This document shows, one piece after another, positions 45,946 through 54,549 of a stretch of 64,000 nt of DNA (position 1 is its first letter; each line of letters opens with the position of its first letter). The stretch is taken from positions 58,208 through 122,207 of the forward strand of contig JACQAG010000018.1 of NCBI GenBank assembly GCA_016195085.1. The letters run 5' to 3'. The stretch comes from Pseudomonadota bacterium (GTDB taxonomy: Bacteria > Pseudomonadota > Alphaproteobacteria > SHVZ01). The notes beneath the pieces are model-generated. The model was not told the origin of the DNA. It saw only the letters and a program-made list of their open reading frames with translations, and did no database searches. The position numbers were made by a program, and so were the translations under genes.

Positions 45946-47319
45946 CTAGGTTCGGAGCGCCTGCGGCAGGCCGTGCTCGAAGCAGTAGTAGAGCGTCTGA
46001 AAGCCGGAGCGCAGCGCCGCGGCGCGGGGCTTGATGGCCTCCGGGCTCTCGCCTTCGACCAGGATCTTGGCGATCATGGCGGCGATCTCGTCCATCTCCC
46101 TCTCCATCATGCCGAGCCGGGTCACCTCGATGGTGCCCAGGCGCAGCCCGCCCGGATAATCCCAGTCGCCGGGCTTGTCGTCCGGGATCAGGTTCTTGTT
46201 GGTGATGATGTCGGCGCGCTCCAAGGCCTGTGCGGCCTTCAGCCCGCGACCGAACCCGCGCACATCGGCGATCGCCTGATGGGTCTCGGTGAAGCCCTTA
46301 TGCGCGCCCAGCATCGGGATGCCGCGCTCCGATAAGCCCCGCGCCAGCGCCTTGGCATTCAAGACGATCTGCGCCATGAAGCGATCGGCGAAGGCCAAGG
46401 CCTCGGCGGTCGCCAGCGCCAGGGCCGCCACCCGGTTCACCTGATGGGTCGCCGCCCAGACCGGAAACACCGCATGGGTCACGGCCTCGGTGAGCGCCGG
46501 GTCGTCCCAAAGCAGGATGCCCGATTGCGGCCCGGCGAAGGTCTTGCCGGCCGATCCGGTCATGATGTCCGCACCCTCGCCCAACGGATCCTGGAACTGC
46601 CGGCCGCCGATGAGTCCGAGCTGGTGGGCGGCGTCGAAGAAGAGCCGGCCGCCCCAGGGGGCGAGGATCTCCTTCATGCCTGCGACCGGCTGCGGGAACA
46701 AGGTCATCGACAGGCCGAGGGCGACCAGCACCGGCTTCTCGCGCAAGGCCGCCAGGCGGAACGCCTCCATATCGACGACGAGCTCATGCGGGTCGATCGG
46801 CAAATCGACGACCCGGCGGCCCATGGCGCCGGCAGGTCCGTCCATGCGGTTGGAGGAATGGCCGCCCACGGGCTGGGTTGCCGCCATCACCGTGTCGCCG
46901 GGCTTGGTCAGGCCCGTATACACCACCGCATTGCCGATCATGCTGGCGCAGAGACGATGGTCGGCATAGTTGCAGCGGAAATGCCGCTTCAAGAGCTCGA
47001 CGCAAAGCGCTTCGACCTCGTCGATGTGGCGCGTGCCGGCGAACCACCGATTGACCCGTCCGATATGGCCCTCGGCCGCTCTGGTCCCGATCTCGGCGGC
47101 GAGCAGCGCCCGCACGCCCGGGCTGGTCGGCGCCTCCGGGGCGAGAAGATTGATGCATTGCCGTCCCCGCCATTCGGCGTTGCGGTCGACCGCTTCGACG
47201 ATCGCCCTGCCCATGGCTTCGGCATCGCCCGCGGCATCGAGGATCCGACGCGCCTCGGCCAGAACGTCGGGATCGTGCACCTCGATCCGGTTCGCAAACC
47301 GCGCCGCCGCTTCCGTCAT
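45946..47319 (-). CDS. Serine hydroxymethyltransferase-like PLP enzyme
   Basis: 457 residues. SHMT-family fold, but diverged: INLLAPEAPTSPGVRALL replaces the LIASEN motif, DAAHQLGLIGGRQFQDPLG corresponds to the DxAH PLP-binding region, and the PLP lysine is in TGSAGKTFAGPQSG instead of THKTLRGPR. It may be an alpha-methylserine-type or other aldol-cleaving member rather than the housekeeping GlyA. The divergent Lrp-type gene, with a palindrome between, suggests regulation by an amino acid. The ATG at 47319 has a GGAGG-type site (AGGCTCCG). Confidence 0.82.
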   Translation of the reverse strand: MTEAAARFANRIEVHDPDVLAEARRILDAAGDAEAMGRAIVEAVDRNAEWRGRQCINLLAPEAPTSPGVRALLAAEIGTRAAEGHIGRVNRWFAGTRHIDEVEALCVELLKRHFRCNYADHRLCASMIGNAVVYTGLTKPGDTVMAATQPVGGHSSNRMDGPAGAMGRRVVDLPIDPHELVVDMEAFRLAALREKPVLVALGLSMTLFPQPVAGMKEILAPWGGRLFFDAAHQLGLIGGRQFQDPLGEGADIMTGSAGKTFAGPQSGILLWDDPALTEAVTHAVFPVWAATHQVNRVAALALATAEALAFADRFMAQIVLNAKALARGLSERGIPMLGAHKGFTETHQAIADVRGFGRGLKAAQALERADIITNKNLIPDDKPGDWDYPGGLRLGTIEVTRLGMMEREMDEIAAMIAKILVEGESPEAIKPRAAALRSGFQTLYYCFEHGLPQALRT

Positions 47320-47388
47320 CGGAGCCTCCCCCACAAATCCGGGACCAAGGCTAGCGTGCAATCGGCAAAAAGAAATTGCCATTTTCCA

Positions 47389-47402
47389 TGCCAAACTTGG
47401 CA
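47389..47402. promoter_or_regulatory. Probable Lrp-type operator
   Basis: A perfect palindrome TGCCAA-AC-TTGGCA lies between the divergent SHMT-like and Lrp genes, with a further TTGCCA half-site at 47376-47381. The spacing and AT-rich centre suit an autoregulatory site. Confidence 0.5.
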
Positions 47403-47447
47403 AAATAGCCGGGCCGGATGGGGGTTTCACGCAATCGGTGGAAAGTC

Positions 47448-47960
47448 ATGCGCCAGATACGAAGGAAAGCGAAAGCGGCGGAAACGGCGGCACCCGCGTC
47501 GCTCGACGCCATCGACCGCAAGATCCTGAACGCGCTCCAGGACGACAACCAGCTGACCAATCTCAAGCTCGCCGACCGGGTCGGGCTGTCGGCGCCGGCC
47601 TGCCTCAGGCGCGTCCGGCGCCTGCGCACGGCAGGCGTCATCATCAAGGACGTGGCGCTGGTCGATCCGGCCAAGGTCGGCCAGACGGTGATCGCCTTCG
47701 TCGGGGTCGAGCTCGACCGCCAGCGCGAGGACGTGCTCGCCAGCTTCGAGGCGAAGATCGCCAAGGAGCCGCAGGTGCAGCAGTGCTACTTCGTCTCCGG
47801 CGAGATCGACTATCTCCTGGTCGTCGCCTGCAAGGACATCGACAGCTACAACGCCTTTGCCCGCCGGGTGCTGGCGAACGAGCACAACATCAAGTGCTTC
47901 CGCACCAGCTTCAACCTCGCCCGGATCAAGGCGGAGACCAAGATCCCGCTGGAGGCGTGA
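47448..47960 (+). CDS. Lrp/AsnC-family transcriptional regulator
   Basis: 170 residues: helix-turn-helix LDAIDRKILNALQDDNQLT and LADRVGLSAPACLRRVRRL, followed by the RAM effector-binding domain (VQQCYFVSGEIDYLLVVAC). An ATG at 47418 is in frame, but 47448 has a better ribosome site. It most likely controls the divergent SHMT-like gene in response to an amino acid. It converges with the class II aldolase gene, 18 bp apart. Confidence 0.92.
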   Translation: MRQIRRKAKAAETAAPASLDAIDRKILNALQDDNQLTNLKLADRVGLSAPACLRRVRRLRTAGVIIKDVALVDPAKVGQTVIAFVGVELDRQREDVLASFEAKIAKEPQVQQCYFVSGEIDYLLVVACKDIDSYNAFARRVLANEHNIKCFRTSFNLARIKAETKIPLEA

Positions 47961-47978
47961 GCCTCTTCCCGCTTGCGG

Positions 47979-48716
47979 TCAGTGGCGGAAGTCGGGCTCT
48001 TCCTTGTCGAGCACGCGCTTCATCGCGGCGATGAGCTTCCTCGAATAGTTCCCGCCATCCGTCTCGACGACGTTCATTACGCTTGTAACAACCGCCGGTG
48101 CGACCGGCTGCAGCTCCCGTCCGGTTTGCATCGCCAGCAATTGCCAGCGGCAGAGATCCTCCAGGGAATTCAGCCGCATGAACGCTTCCGCCGCCGTGTC
48201 GCCGACGACCAGCGGGCCGTGGTTGCGCATCATGATGGTGTGGCAGTCGCCGAGGATGGCGGCGACCCGGAGGCCTTCCTCGTAGCTGAGCGCCACGCCG
48301 GAATAGACCTCGTCATAGGCGGTGCGTCCGACATAGCCGAGCGCGCTTTGATGCACCGGCTCGATCCGCGCCCCTTTGATGAGACAGAGCGCGGTTGCGT
48401 TCGGCATGTGGGTGTGCAGCACGCATTTCGCCGCTTTGTTGGCGCGGTGGATCGGGGCGTGCAGATAGAAGGCGGTCGCCTCGACCGTGTGCTCGCCCTC
48501 GATCACCTTGCCGTCGAGATCGCAGACGACCAGGTTGGAGGCCGTCACCTCCGACCAGTAGAGCCCTTCCGGCGTCACCAGGAAATGCTCCTCCGAGCCC
48601 GGCACCATCAGGCTGAAATGATTGCCGACGCCCGATTGGTAGCCCAGCCGATAGGCCCAGCGGCAAATGGCGGCGAGATCGGTGCGCGCCTCGAAGAGTT
48701 CGTCGTTCCGTCGCAT
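47979..48716 (-). CDS. Class II aldolase/adducin family protein
   Basis: 245 residues. The zinc-binding His pattern of class II aldolases is present: the HTHMPNATAL motif and the later RNHGPLVVG. The fold begins AICRWAYRLGYQSGVGNHFSL. Substrates are usually sugar phosphates or hydroxy-acids. The ATG at 48716 has an AAAGGAAG site and lies 7 bp after the amidase stop; an earlier ATG at 48752 would overlap the amidase gene. It is co-transcribed with the amidase. Confidence 0.88.
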   Translation of the reverse strand: MRRNDELFEARTDLAAICRWAYRLGYQSGVGNHFSLMVPGSEEHFLVTPEGLYWSEVTASNLVVCDLDGKVIEGEHTVEATAFYLHAPIHRANKAAKCVLHTHMPNATALCLIKGARIEPVHQSALGYVGRTAYDEVYSGVALSYEEGLRVAAILGDCHTIMMRNHGPLVVGDTAAEAFMRLNSLEDLCRWQLLAMQTGRELQPVAPAVVTSVMNVVETDGGNYSRKLIAAMKRVLDKEEPDFRH

Positions 48717-48723
48717 GGACTGC

Positions 48724-50064
48724 TCACTTCCTTTCTTTGCCGCCGAGGCCAAGCACGTAGCCGGCGATGGCCGAGAGATCGCGGTCGCGACCGGGATAGC
48801 CGATGAGCTGCACGCCCAGAGGCATCTTGTCGACCATGAGCAAAGGCAGCGAGAGCGCCGGCGTGCGCAAGGCCGAGCCCGGCAGGTTGAAGATGGCGTT
48901 GCCGGTCGACGCGAGGCCCAGGGGTGCTATGCCGGGAGCCGCCAGCGTGATGCAGGCATCGACGTCGCCCGTCAGCGACTGCAGCATCGAGCGCATATGC
49001 TCGCGCCGGCGCAGGAGCGCTGCATAGGCATCGGGGGTCATGGCGCGGCCATCGGCGATCGCCTTGCGCAAGCCCGGGCTGAGGCCGGCTCCGGCGCGAT
49101 GATCCAATTCGGCAAAGGGCCAGAGCTTCTCCCAGTCATTGATGCCTTGCGAGATTTCCATCGCATCGGCGAGCGCCCGCTCGAGCTGCTCCACCCGCCG
49201 CGAGGTCCGGCGGTTGACGAGGCTGACGCCGGCCTCCGTCAGCTTGGGCAGGAAGGCCTCGAACGCGACTTTGGCGCCGGCATCCGCCACCGCCCAGCCG
49301 GCGGTCTCCAGGACCGCCAGCACGTCGGGCCGGCGCGGCCCCGCCGGCGCCGCACCGCCGGCGAAGGCGGGGAAGCCCGGATCGCCGCCGACGCGGAGCG
49401 CGATCTCGTGGCAGACCGCCCAGGCATCCTCGATTGTGCGGGAGAGCGTGCCGAGGCAGTTCTGGCTGAAATTGTCGCTCGATCCGCCGCGGTTGAGCGC
49501 CCCGAAGGTCGGCTTGAAGCCGACGATGCCGCAAAAGCTGGCGGGGCGAAGGACCGAGCCGCCGACCTGGGTCCCGAGTGCGACGGGCACCATGCCGGCG
49601 GCAACGCACGCGGCCGAGCCCGAGGAGGAGCCGCCGGGCGTGCGCTTGGGGTCGTGGGGGTTGGTGGTCGGCCCCGGGGGTGCGCCGGCGAACTCGGTGG
49701 TGACCGCCTTGCCGACGATCACCGCACCCGCCTGGCGGAGAGCATAGGCCGCCGCCGAGTCGCGCCCGCCGTTCCAGCCTTTGAACACCGAGCTGCCGAA
49801 TTCGGTCGGCAGATCCAGCGTTTCGATGATGTCCTTGATCGCGACCGGCATGCCGTCGATGAGCGAGAGCGGCTTGCCGGCCCGGTAGCGCTCGCTTGCG
49901 GCGTCGGCCGCACGCTTGGCGCCCTCGGGGTTGATCGCGACGAAGGCCTTGACCGTCGGCTCACGCTCCTCGATGCGCTTCAAGCAGGCTTCGAGGAATT
50001 CACGTGGAGATTGCCGGCCGGTGCTAAAGCGCTCACGTGCCCGGCCGAAGCTGAGATCCGTCAT
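48724..50064 (-). CDS. Amidase (amidase signature family)
   Basis: 446 residues. The Ser-Ser-Lys catalytic set is visible: lysine in GMPVAIKDIIE and the serine loop TPGGSSSGSAACVAAGMV, then GTQVGGSVLRPASFCGIVG. It hydrolyses an amide, possibly an aryl or short acyl amide. In an apparent operon with the class II aldolase. Named substrates (GatA-like, urea-allophanate, etc.) cannot be chosen; GatB and GatC are not nearby, so it is probably catabolic. Confidence 0.93.
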   Translation of the reverse strand: MTDLSFGRARERFSTGRQSPREFLEACLKRIEEREPTVKAFVAINPEGAKRAADAASERYRAGKPLSLIDGMPVAIKDIIETLDLPTEFGSSVFKGWNGGRDSAAAYALRQAGAVIVGKAVTTEFAGAPPGPTTNPHDPKRTPGGSSSGSAACVAAGMVPVALGTQVGGSVLRPASFCGIVGFKPTFGALNRGGSSDNFSQNCLGTLSRTIEDAWAVCHEIALRVGGDPGFPAFAGGAAPAGPRRPDVLAVLETAGWAVADAGAKVAFEAFLPKLTEAGVSLVNRRTSRRVEQLERALADAMEISQGINDWEKLWPFAELDHRAGAGLSPGLRKAIADGRAMTPDAYAALLRRREHMRSMLQSLTGDVDACITLAAPGIAPLGLASTGNAIFNLPGSALRTPALSLPLLMVDKMPLGVQLIGYPGRDRDLSAIAGYVLGLGGKERK

Positions 50065-50169
50065 TTATTTGGCCGCCCCCTGTCGCCGCTGCGGCCGCCC
50101 GCGAAGATAGAGAGCGGCGGGCGCAACTGCACAGGAGGAGATGGCGGCTGTCAATAAGGGGCGGGCGTC

Positions 50170-51156
50170 TTAGCGCGGGTAGAGCCCATCCTCCCGCGCG
50201 CGCACGCGGATGAGCGCCGCCAACAGCGCCAGGGTCGGCATGGGGACGCCGGCGGAGGCCGCCAGCTCGAGCGGGACGGTGTAGAGCGCGTCGATCTCCA
50301 TGGGCCGGCAGGCGGCGAGGTCCTGCAGCACGCTCGGGCGGTGGCCGAGCTTCAGGTTGGTGGCGACCACCCGCTCCACGTCGAACTCGATGGCGCAGCC
50401 CATGGCCTGGATCAGCGCCAAGGTCTCGCCCATCACCCGGCGCGAGGTCTCGATCAGCACTGGCTCCTCATAGGTGGCGCGCACCGGCGAGCGGGTCAGC
50501 ACGCACATGGGTCCGGCGCTGAGGTTGAAGGCGACCTTCTCCCAGATCATGTTGCGGATGGTCGGGGTCACGGTGATCGGCAAGCCGGCGGCGCGAAACG
50601 CCTCGGCGAGCGCCTCCAGCCCGGGCGTCGTGCTGCCGTCGGGCCGGCCGAGGAAGGTGCCCCGGGTATTGCCGCTCACCATTTTGATATGACCCGGGGC
50701 CGGCACCGAGCTCGCCGGCCAGATGACCCCGCCGACCAGCCGCTCGGCCCCGATCGCGGCCCGCAGACGGTCGCCCGGATCGAGGCGCGCCAGGCTCTTG
50801 CCGTCATCGGGCCCGCCCCGCCCGAGGAAGTACCACCAGGGGATGCCGTTGGTGAGAAAGGCGACCGGTGTATCGGGCCCGAGCAACGGCCCGATGGAGT
50901 CTGCGACCGAAGGCAAGGAGGGCGCCTTGACGGTGACGATCACCGCATCCTGGATTCCGAGCCGGGTCGGATCGTCGCTGGCCGGAAGGCGGGCATGGAT
51001 TGAGCTGCCGTCGGCCAGCTCGACCGTGAGCCCGCGCTCCTGGATCGCCTTCAGGTGAGCCCCACGGGCGACCACCGACACAGCGGCCCCGGAGCGATGC
51101 AGGAAGCCAGCCAAATAGCCGCCGATGGCGCCGGCGCCGAAAATGCAGATTTTCAC
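50170..51156 (-). CDS. 2-dehydropantoate 2-reductase family oxidoreductase (ApbA/PanE-like)
   Basis: 328 residues. N-terminal Rossmann motif FGAGAIGGYLAGFL, then VKAPSLPSVADSIGPLL and FLTNGIPWWYF. The C-terminal helical domain has IWEKVAFNLSAGP. GTG at 51156 with an AGGGGA site is chosen because the Rossmann strand begins there; the open frame continues upstream without a better start. As no other pantothenate genes are near, it may be a reductase for other 2-keto compounds of the neighbouring catabolic genes. Confidence 0.88.
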   Translation of the reverse strand: MKICIFGAGAIGGYLAGFLHRSGAAVSVVARGAHLKAIQERGLTVELADGSSIHARLPASDDPTRLGIQDAVIVTVKAPSLPSVADSIGPLLGPDTPVAFLTNGIPWWYFLGRGGPDDGKSLARLDPGDRLRAAIGAERLVGGVIWPASSVPAPGHIKMVSGNTRGTFLGRPDGSTTPGLEALAEAFRAAGLPITVTPTIRNMIWEKVAFNLSAGPMCVLTRSPVRATYEEPVLIETSRRVMGETLALIQAMGCAIEFDVERVVATNLKLGHRPSVLQDLAACRPMEIDALYTVPLELAASAGVPMPTLALLAALIRVRAREDGLYPR

Positions 51157-51387
51157 GGTAGGGGTCCCCTCGACGAACAACGAGTCTCGCGTCGCATCAG
51201 CATCCGGATCTCCAAGAGCGGCGCAAGAGGATTCCGCTCGAGCGCCCGCTCCCCAAACAATATTTCCGATAAGGCCGCGCGGCCCATGCATACATTTGCT
51301 ACAATGCCGCCGCTGCTATGAAGAGAAACGCTCCTGCCTGAAATCCTCAATTCGCTTGCCGATCGCGCCGCCGGCTCATGGCGGGAG

Positions 51388-52356
51388 TTGGTGCGGCCCT
51401 ACGCCAGGCCCAGCACGCGGCAGGGCGTCATCCAGCTCCTGAGCACCGCCGCGCCGTTCCTCGGCCTTACCGCAGCGATCATCGGCGGGCTCGACCATGG
51501 CGTCTGGGCCGCATCCATGCTGGCGGTGCCGGCGGCGGCGTTTCTGGTGCGGCTCTTCATGATCCAGCACGATTGCGGCCATGGGTCGTATTTCCGATCG
51601 CGCTGGGCCAACGATCTCCTTGGCAGCGTACTGGGCGTGCTGACCTTGACCCCGTATGCGTTCTGGCGCCACCGCCACGCGGTGCATCACGCGACCTCCG
51701 GCAATCTCGATCGTCGCGGCACCGGCGACATCGCCACCCTGACGGTTCGCGAATACGTATCGAGCCCGCCATGGCGCCGGCTGGTCTACCGTCTGTATCG
51801 CCACCCGCTCATCCTGTTCGCGCTCGGCCCGATCTATCTGTTTCTCCTCCGCTACCGGATCCCGACGGGAAGCCCGGTTCGCGAATGGCGCTCATGGTCG
51901 AGCGTGCTCGGCACGGACGCGGCCCTGGCGGGCGTTAGCGTGCTCCTCGCCTGGACGGTCGGGTTGGGCCCGTTCCTCTCGGGCTATCTTCCGGTCATCA
52001 TCCTTGCCGCGGTGGCGGGTGTTTGGCTGTTCTATGTCCAGCATCAGTTCGAGCACGCCTACTGGGAAACCGGGTCGCGCTGGAGCTATCACGCAGCGGC
52101 TCTCGAAGGCTCCTCCCTCTATGATCTACCCCGCCTGCTGCACTGGCTCACCTGCCATATCGGGTTCCATCACATCCATCACCTGTCGAGCAAGATTCCC
52201 AACTATCGCCTGCGCGCCTGCTTCGAGCAAAATCCGGCGTTTCACCGGGTTGAAAGAGTCTCGCTCAGGCAGAGCCTCAGATGCGCGCGGCTTGCGCTCT
52301 GGGACGAGGACCTGAAACGGCTCGTCTCGTTCCGGCAGGTTCGCGCCCAAGGCTGA
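51388..52356 (+). CDS. Fatty acid desaturase
   Basis: 322 residues, integral membrane di-iron enzyme with three histidine boxes: HDCGH (about residue 55), HRHAVHH (about 92) and HIGFHHIHH (about 256). Four or five membrane segments lie between. The start is GTG 51388 with GGGAG upstream, but the frame is open for about 22 more codons, so the true start is uncertain. It converts saturated acyl chains to unsaturated ones; the position of the double bond is unknown. Confidence 0.93.
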   Translation: MVRPYARPSTRQGVIQLLSTAAPFLGLTAAIIGGLDHGVWAASMLAVPAAAFLVRLFMIQHDCGHGSYFRSRWANDLLGSVLGVLTLTPYAFWRHRHAVHHATSGNLDRRGTGDIATLTVREYVSSPPWRRLVYRLYRHPLILFALGPIYLFLLRYRIPTGSPVREWRSWSSVLGTDAALAGVSVLLAWTVGLGPFLSGYLPVIILAAVAGVWLFYVQHQFEHAYWETGSRWSYHAAALEGSSLYDLPRLLHWLTCHIGFHHIHHLSSKIPNYRLRACFEQNPAFHRVERVSLRQSLRCARLALWDEDLKRLVSFRQVRAQG

Positions 52357-52408
52357 GCCGCCACGCCGGTCCGGACGAGAAGCCGATCCCAGGCCGGGCC
52401 CTCCGCCG

Positions 52409-52460
52409 CTAGTGTGATGATTCCGAAGTTCGTCGGCGAACTTCGGAATCATCACACTAG
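52409..52460. repeat. Perfect 24-bp palindrome with 4-nt loop
   Basis: CTAGTGTGATGATTCCGAAG continues to a 24-bp arm ending TTCG, a TCGG loop, and the exact reverse complement. It lies after the desaturase gene. No T-run follows, so it is not a standard terminator. A second, 12-bp-arm palindrome of similar core is at 52487-52514. Confidence 0.85.
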
Positions 52461-52486
52461 ATTCAATAGATTGGTGGCCCGCTTAT

Positions 52487-52514
52487 CCCTGAAATTCGCG
52501 GACGAATTTCAGGG
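52487..52514. repeat. Perfect 12-bp palindrome with 4-nt loop
   Basis: CCCTGAAATTCG / CGAATTTCAGGG around a CGGA loop. The core (GAAATTCG...CGAATTTC) mirrors that of the larger palindrome 27 bp upstream, so the two belong to one repeat type. The rest of 52357-52677 has no gene. Confidence 0.8.
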
Positions 52515-52677
52515 GCGGAACACTTGGGCCGGACGCACCGATTAAAGACTCGTTCATACTTTTGCATAGTCGCTTCACCGTCGGTCTCCGCCGACAATGC
52601 GCGCAAGGCGGGATCGGATGCTCCATCCTTTGGGATTCGGGGCACGCGCTTGCCGCGAGCGCCCGAAGGAGGAACCG

Positions 52678-54384
52678 ATGGCGGGGAAGACCGAGGAGGC
52701 ACCGGCGCCGATGAGCCGAAGGGTGAGCTGCGCCGAGCGCAAGCTCTTGGATGTGCTCGCGATCACCAACGACGTCTATGTCGAGCTCGACCGCGAGCGC
52801 ACCATCGTCGATGTCTCGCCTCGGGTGGAGCAGCTCATTGGCGTTCGGCCGGATCAGATCATCGGCCGCAAATCCGCCGACCTGCCGGATCCCTCGCTCG
52901 ACGACGACGGGGTTCTGGCGTTCCGGCACGCCTTCGAGCGGCGGGTGCCGTTCCGCGATCTGGTCGTGCCCATCGTGCTGCCCGGGAGCAAGCATTTCTG
53001 GATCCGCATGAGCGGCGTTCCGGTGTTTGATGAGGACATGCACGGGACCCGCACGGACGCCCATGAGCCGGCGGGAGACGAGGCGTTTCGGGGCTTTCGC
53101 TGCATGGCCTCCGACGTCACCTCCTTCGAGCTCGCTCGCCTGCGCCTGGCGCAGCAGGAACGCATGCTGGCGATGGGCCAGCTCGTGGGCGGTATTGCCC
53201 ACGATTTCAACAATCTCCTGGCCGCGATCATCGGCTTTTCCGCCCTGTTGCAGGAAGACCTTAGGGGCGATGCAGCCAAGCACGGGCTGCTCGAGCGCAT
53301 CATCCAGGCCGGTCACGGGGCCAAGGAGCTGATCGAGCGGCTGCTGTCCTTCGCACGGCGGAGCAATGCGGCACCGGAGCGGCTGCGCCTTGCCGACGTC
53401 GTGAACGAGGTTCTCTTGCGCGCCCATTCCGCCGTTCCCGCGGTGCTGCGCATCAAGACGCGGATCGACATTTCGAACGAAGCCGTGGTGATCGCGCATT
53501 CGGAGCTGATCGAGCTCGTCGCCAATCTCTGCGCCAATGCCGGCGATGCCTATCGGTCGGCTAGCGCGCGCGATGAGGCGGCGACCATCCAGCTCTCGAT
53601 CGGCCGGGCGCCGCCGGAGTGCTCGACCTACCGGTTGCTCGCGAAGTCGGCGCTGACCTCGCCGGAGCGGGTGTCCGTCACCTCCCCCATCGATGGAACG
53701 CAGCGGATCTTCGTGAGCCATCTCGATCCGGCTCGCTCTTATGTCCGGCTCATGGTCGCCGACGCGGGATGCGGCATCGCGCCGGAGATTCTGCCGAGGG
53801 TGTTCGATCCGTATTTCACCACCAAGGATGTGGGCCAGGGTTCCGGGCTCGGCTTTTCGGTCGTGCATGGAATCGTGCTGGCCGCCGGCGGAGCCCTGTG
53901 CCTGACGACGGCCAGGGGCAAGGGGACCACGGTCGAAGTGTTTCTGCCGGTCGCGGAGCCGGATGCGGCTGCCGCAACGCCGCAAATCGCCAACGCCAGC
54001 GCCACCGCGCGCGTGCTCATGGCCGAGGACCGCCTCGAAGTGGGCGAGCTCAACGCCATGGCCCTCGAGCGCGCCGGCATGACGGTACGCCTCTACGGCA
54101 ATGGCAAGGACGCTTGGAAGGCGTTCGCGGCGGATCCCGATGCATGGGATGTGGTCTTTGCCGACCAAGGCATGGCCGATCTCAAGGGAATCGACCTCGT
54201 TCATCGGGTGAAAGGGCTCCGACCCGCGACGCCTTGCGTGATCTATAGCGGTTCCAGCGACATGCTCTCGGAAGCCGCCGCGCGCCGGGCCGGCGTGGAC
54301 GCCTATCTACGCAAGCCCGTCCTGCCCGGCGTCTTGCAGGCCGAGGTGGCGAGACTCATCGCCCGCAAACGCCGGTTGAACTAA
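52678..54384 (+). CDS. Soluble hybrid histidine kinase (PAS-HisKA-HATPase-receiver)
   Basis: 568 residues, no membrane segment. A PAS domain (about 20-150, VEQLIGVRPDQIIGRKSADL) is followed by the phospho-acceptor His175 in GGIAHDFNNLLAAIIGF and the ATP-binding domain (LCANAGDAY, VADAGCGI, YFTTKDVGQGSGLGFSV). A C-terminal receiver has Asp496 in VVFADQGMADL and the K of AYLRKPV. The HDFNNL H-box is of the NtrB/HWE-related group. The ATG at 52678 has a strong AAGGAGG site. It faces a second hybrid kinase. Confidence 0.93.
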   Translation: MAGKTEEAPAPMSRRVSCAERKLLDVLAITNDVYVELDRERTIVDVSPRVEQLIGVRPDQIIGRKSADLPDPSLDDDGVLAFRHAFERRVPFRDLVVPIVLPGSKHFWIRMSGVPVFDEDMHGTRTDAHEPAGDEAFRGFRCMASDVTSFELARLRLAQQERMLAMGQLVGGIAHDFNNLLAAIIGFSALLQEDLRGDAAKHGLLERIIQAGHGAKELIERLLSFARRSNAAPERLRLADVVNEVLLRAHSAVPAVLRIKTRIDISNEAVVIAHSELIELVANLCANAGDAYRSASARDEAATIQLSIGRAPPECSTYRLLAKSALTSPERVSVTSPIDGTQRIFVSHLDPARSYVRLMVADAGCGIAPEILPRVFDPYFTTKDVGQGSGLGFSVVHGIVLAAGGALCLTTARGKGTTVEVFLPVAEPDAAAATPQIANASATARVLMAEDRLEVGELNAMALERAGMTVRLYGNGKDAWKAFAADPDAWDVVFADQGMADLKGIDLVHRVKGLRPATPCVIYSGSSDMLSEAAARRAGVDAYLRKPVLPGVLQAEVARLIARKRRLN

Positions 54385-54405
54385 CGCGCGTTCCTGTTAG
54401 AAGAC

Positions 54406-54492
54406 CGTCATGCGCGGGCTTGACCCGCGCATCCACGTCTTCCATCGAGCAGCTGCAGGACGTGGATGGCCGTGACAAGCACGGCCATGACG
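54406..54492. repeat. Composite palindromic repeat between the two kinase genes
   Basis: Outer arms CGTCATG/CATGACG and CATCCACGTC/GACGTGGATG enclose two small hairpins (GCGCGGG-CTTGA-CCCGCGC and TGGCCGTG-ACAAG-CACGGCCA). This is a common alphaproteobacterial intergenic repeat. It lies between convergent genes and may serve as a two-way terminator. Confidence 0.6.
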
Positions 54493-54549
54493 ATTCAAAG
54501 TTGCGCGGGATTAGCAATGGCGCAAGGCCCGCCACGCCCGCCGCCCGCC

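Noticed and set aside
52409..52460. Rho-independent terminator
   Set aside because: The hairpin is perfect but not followed by a T-run on either strand, so it is listed as a repeat.
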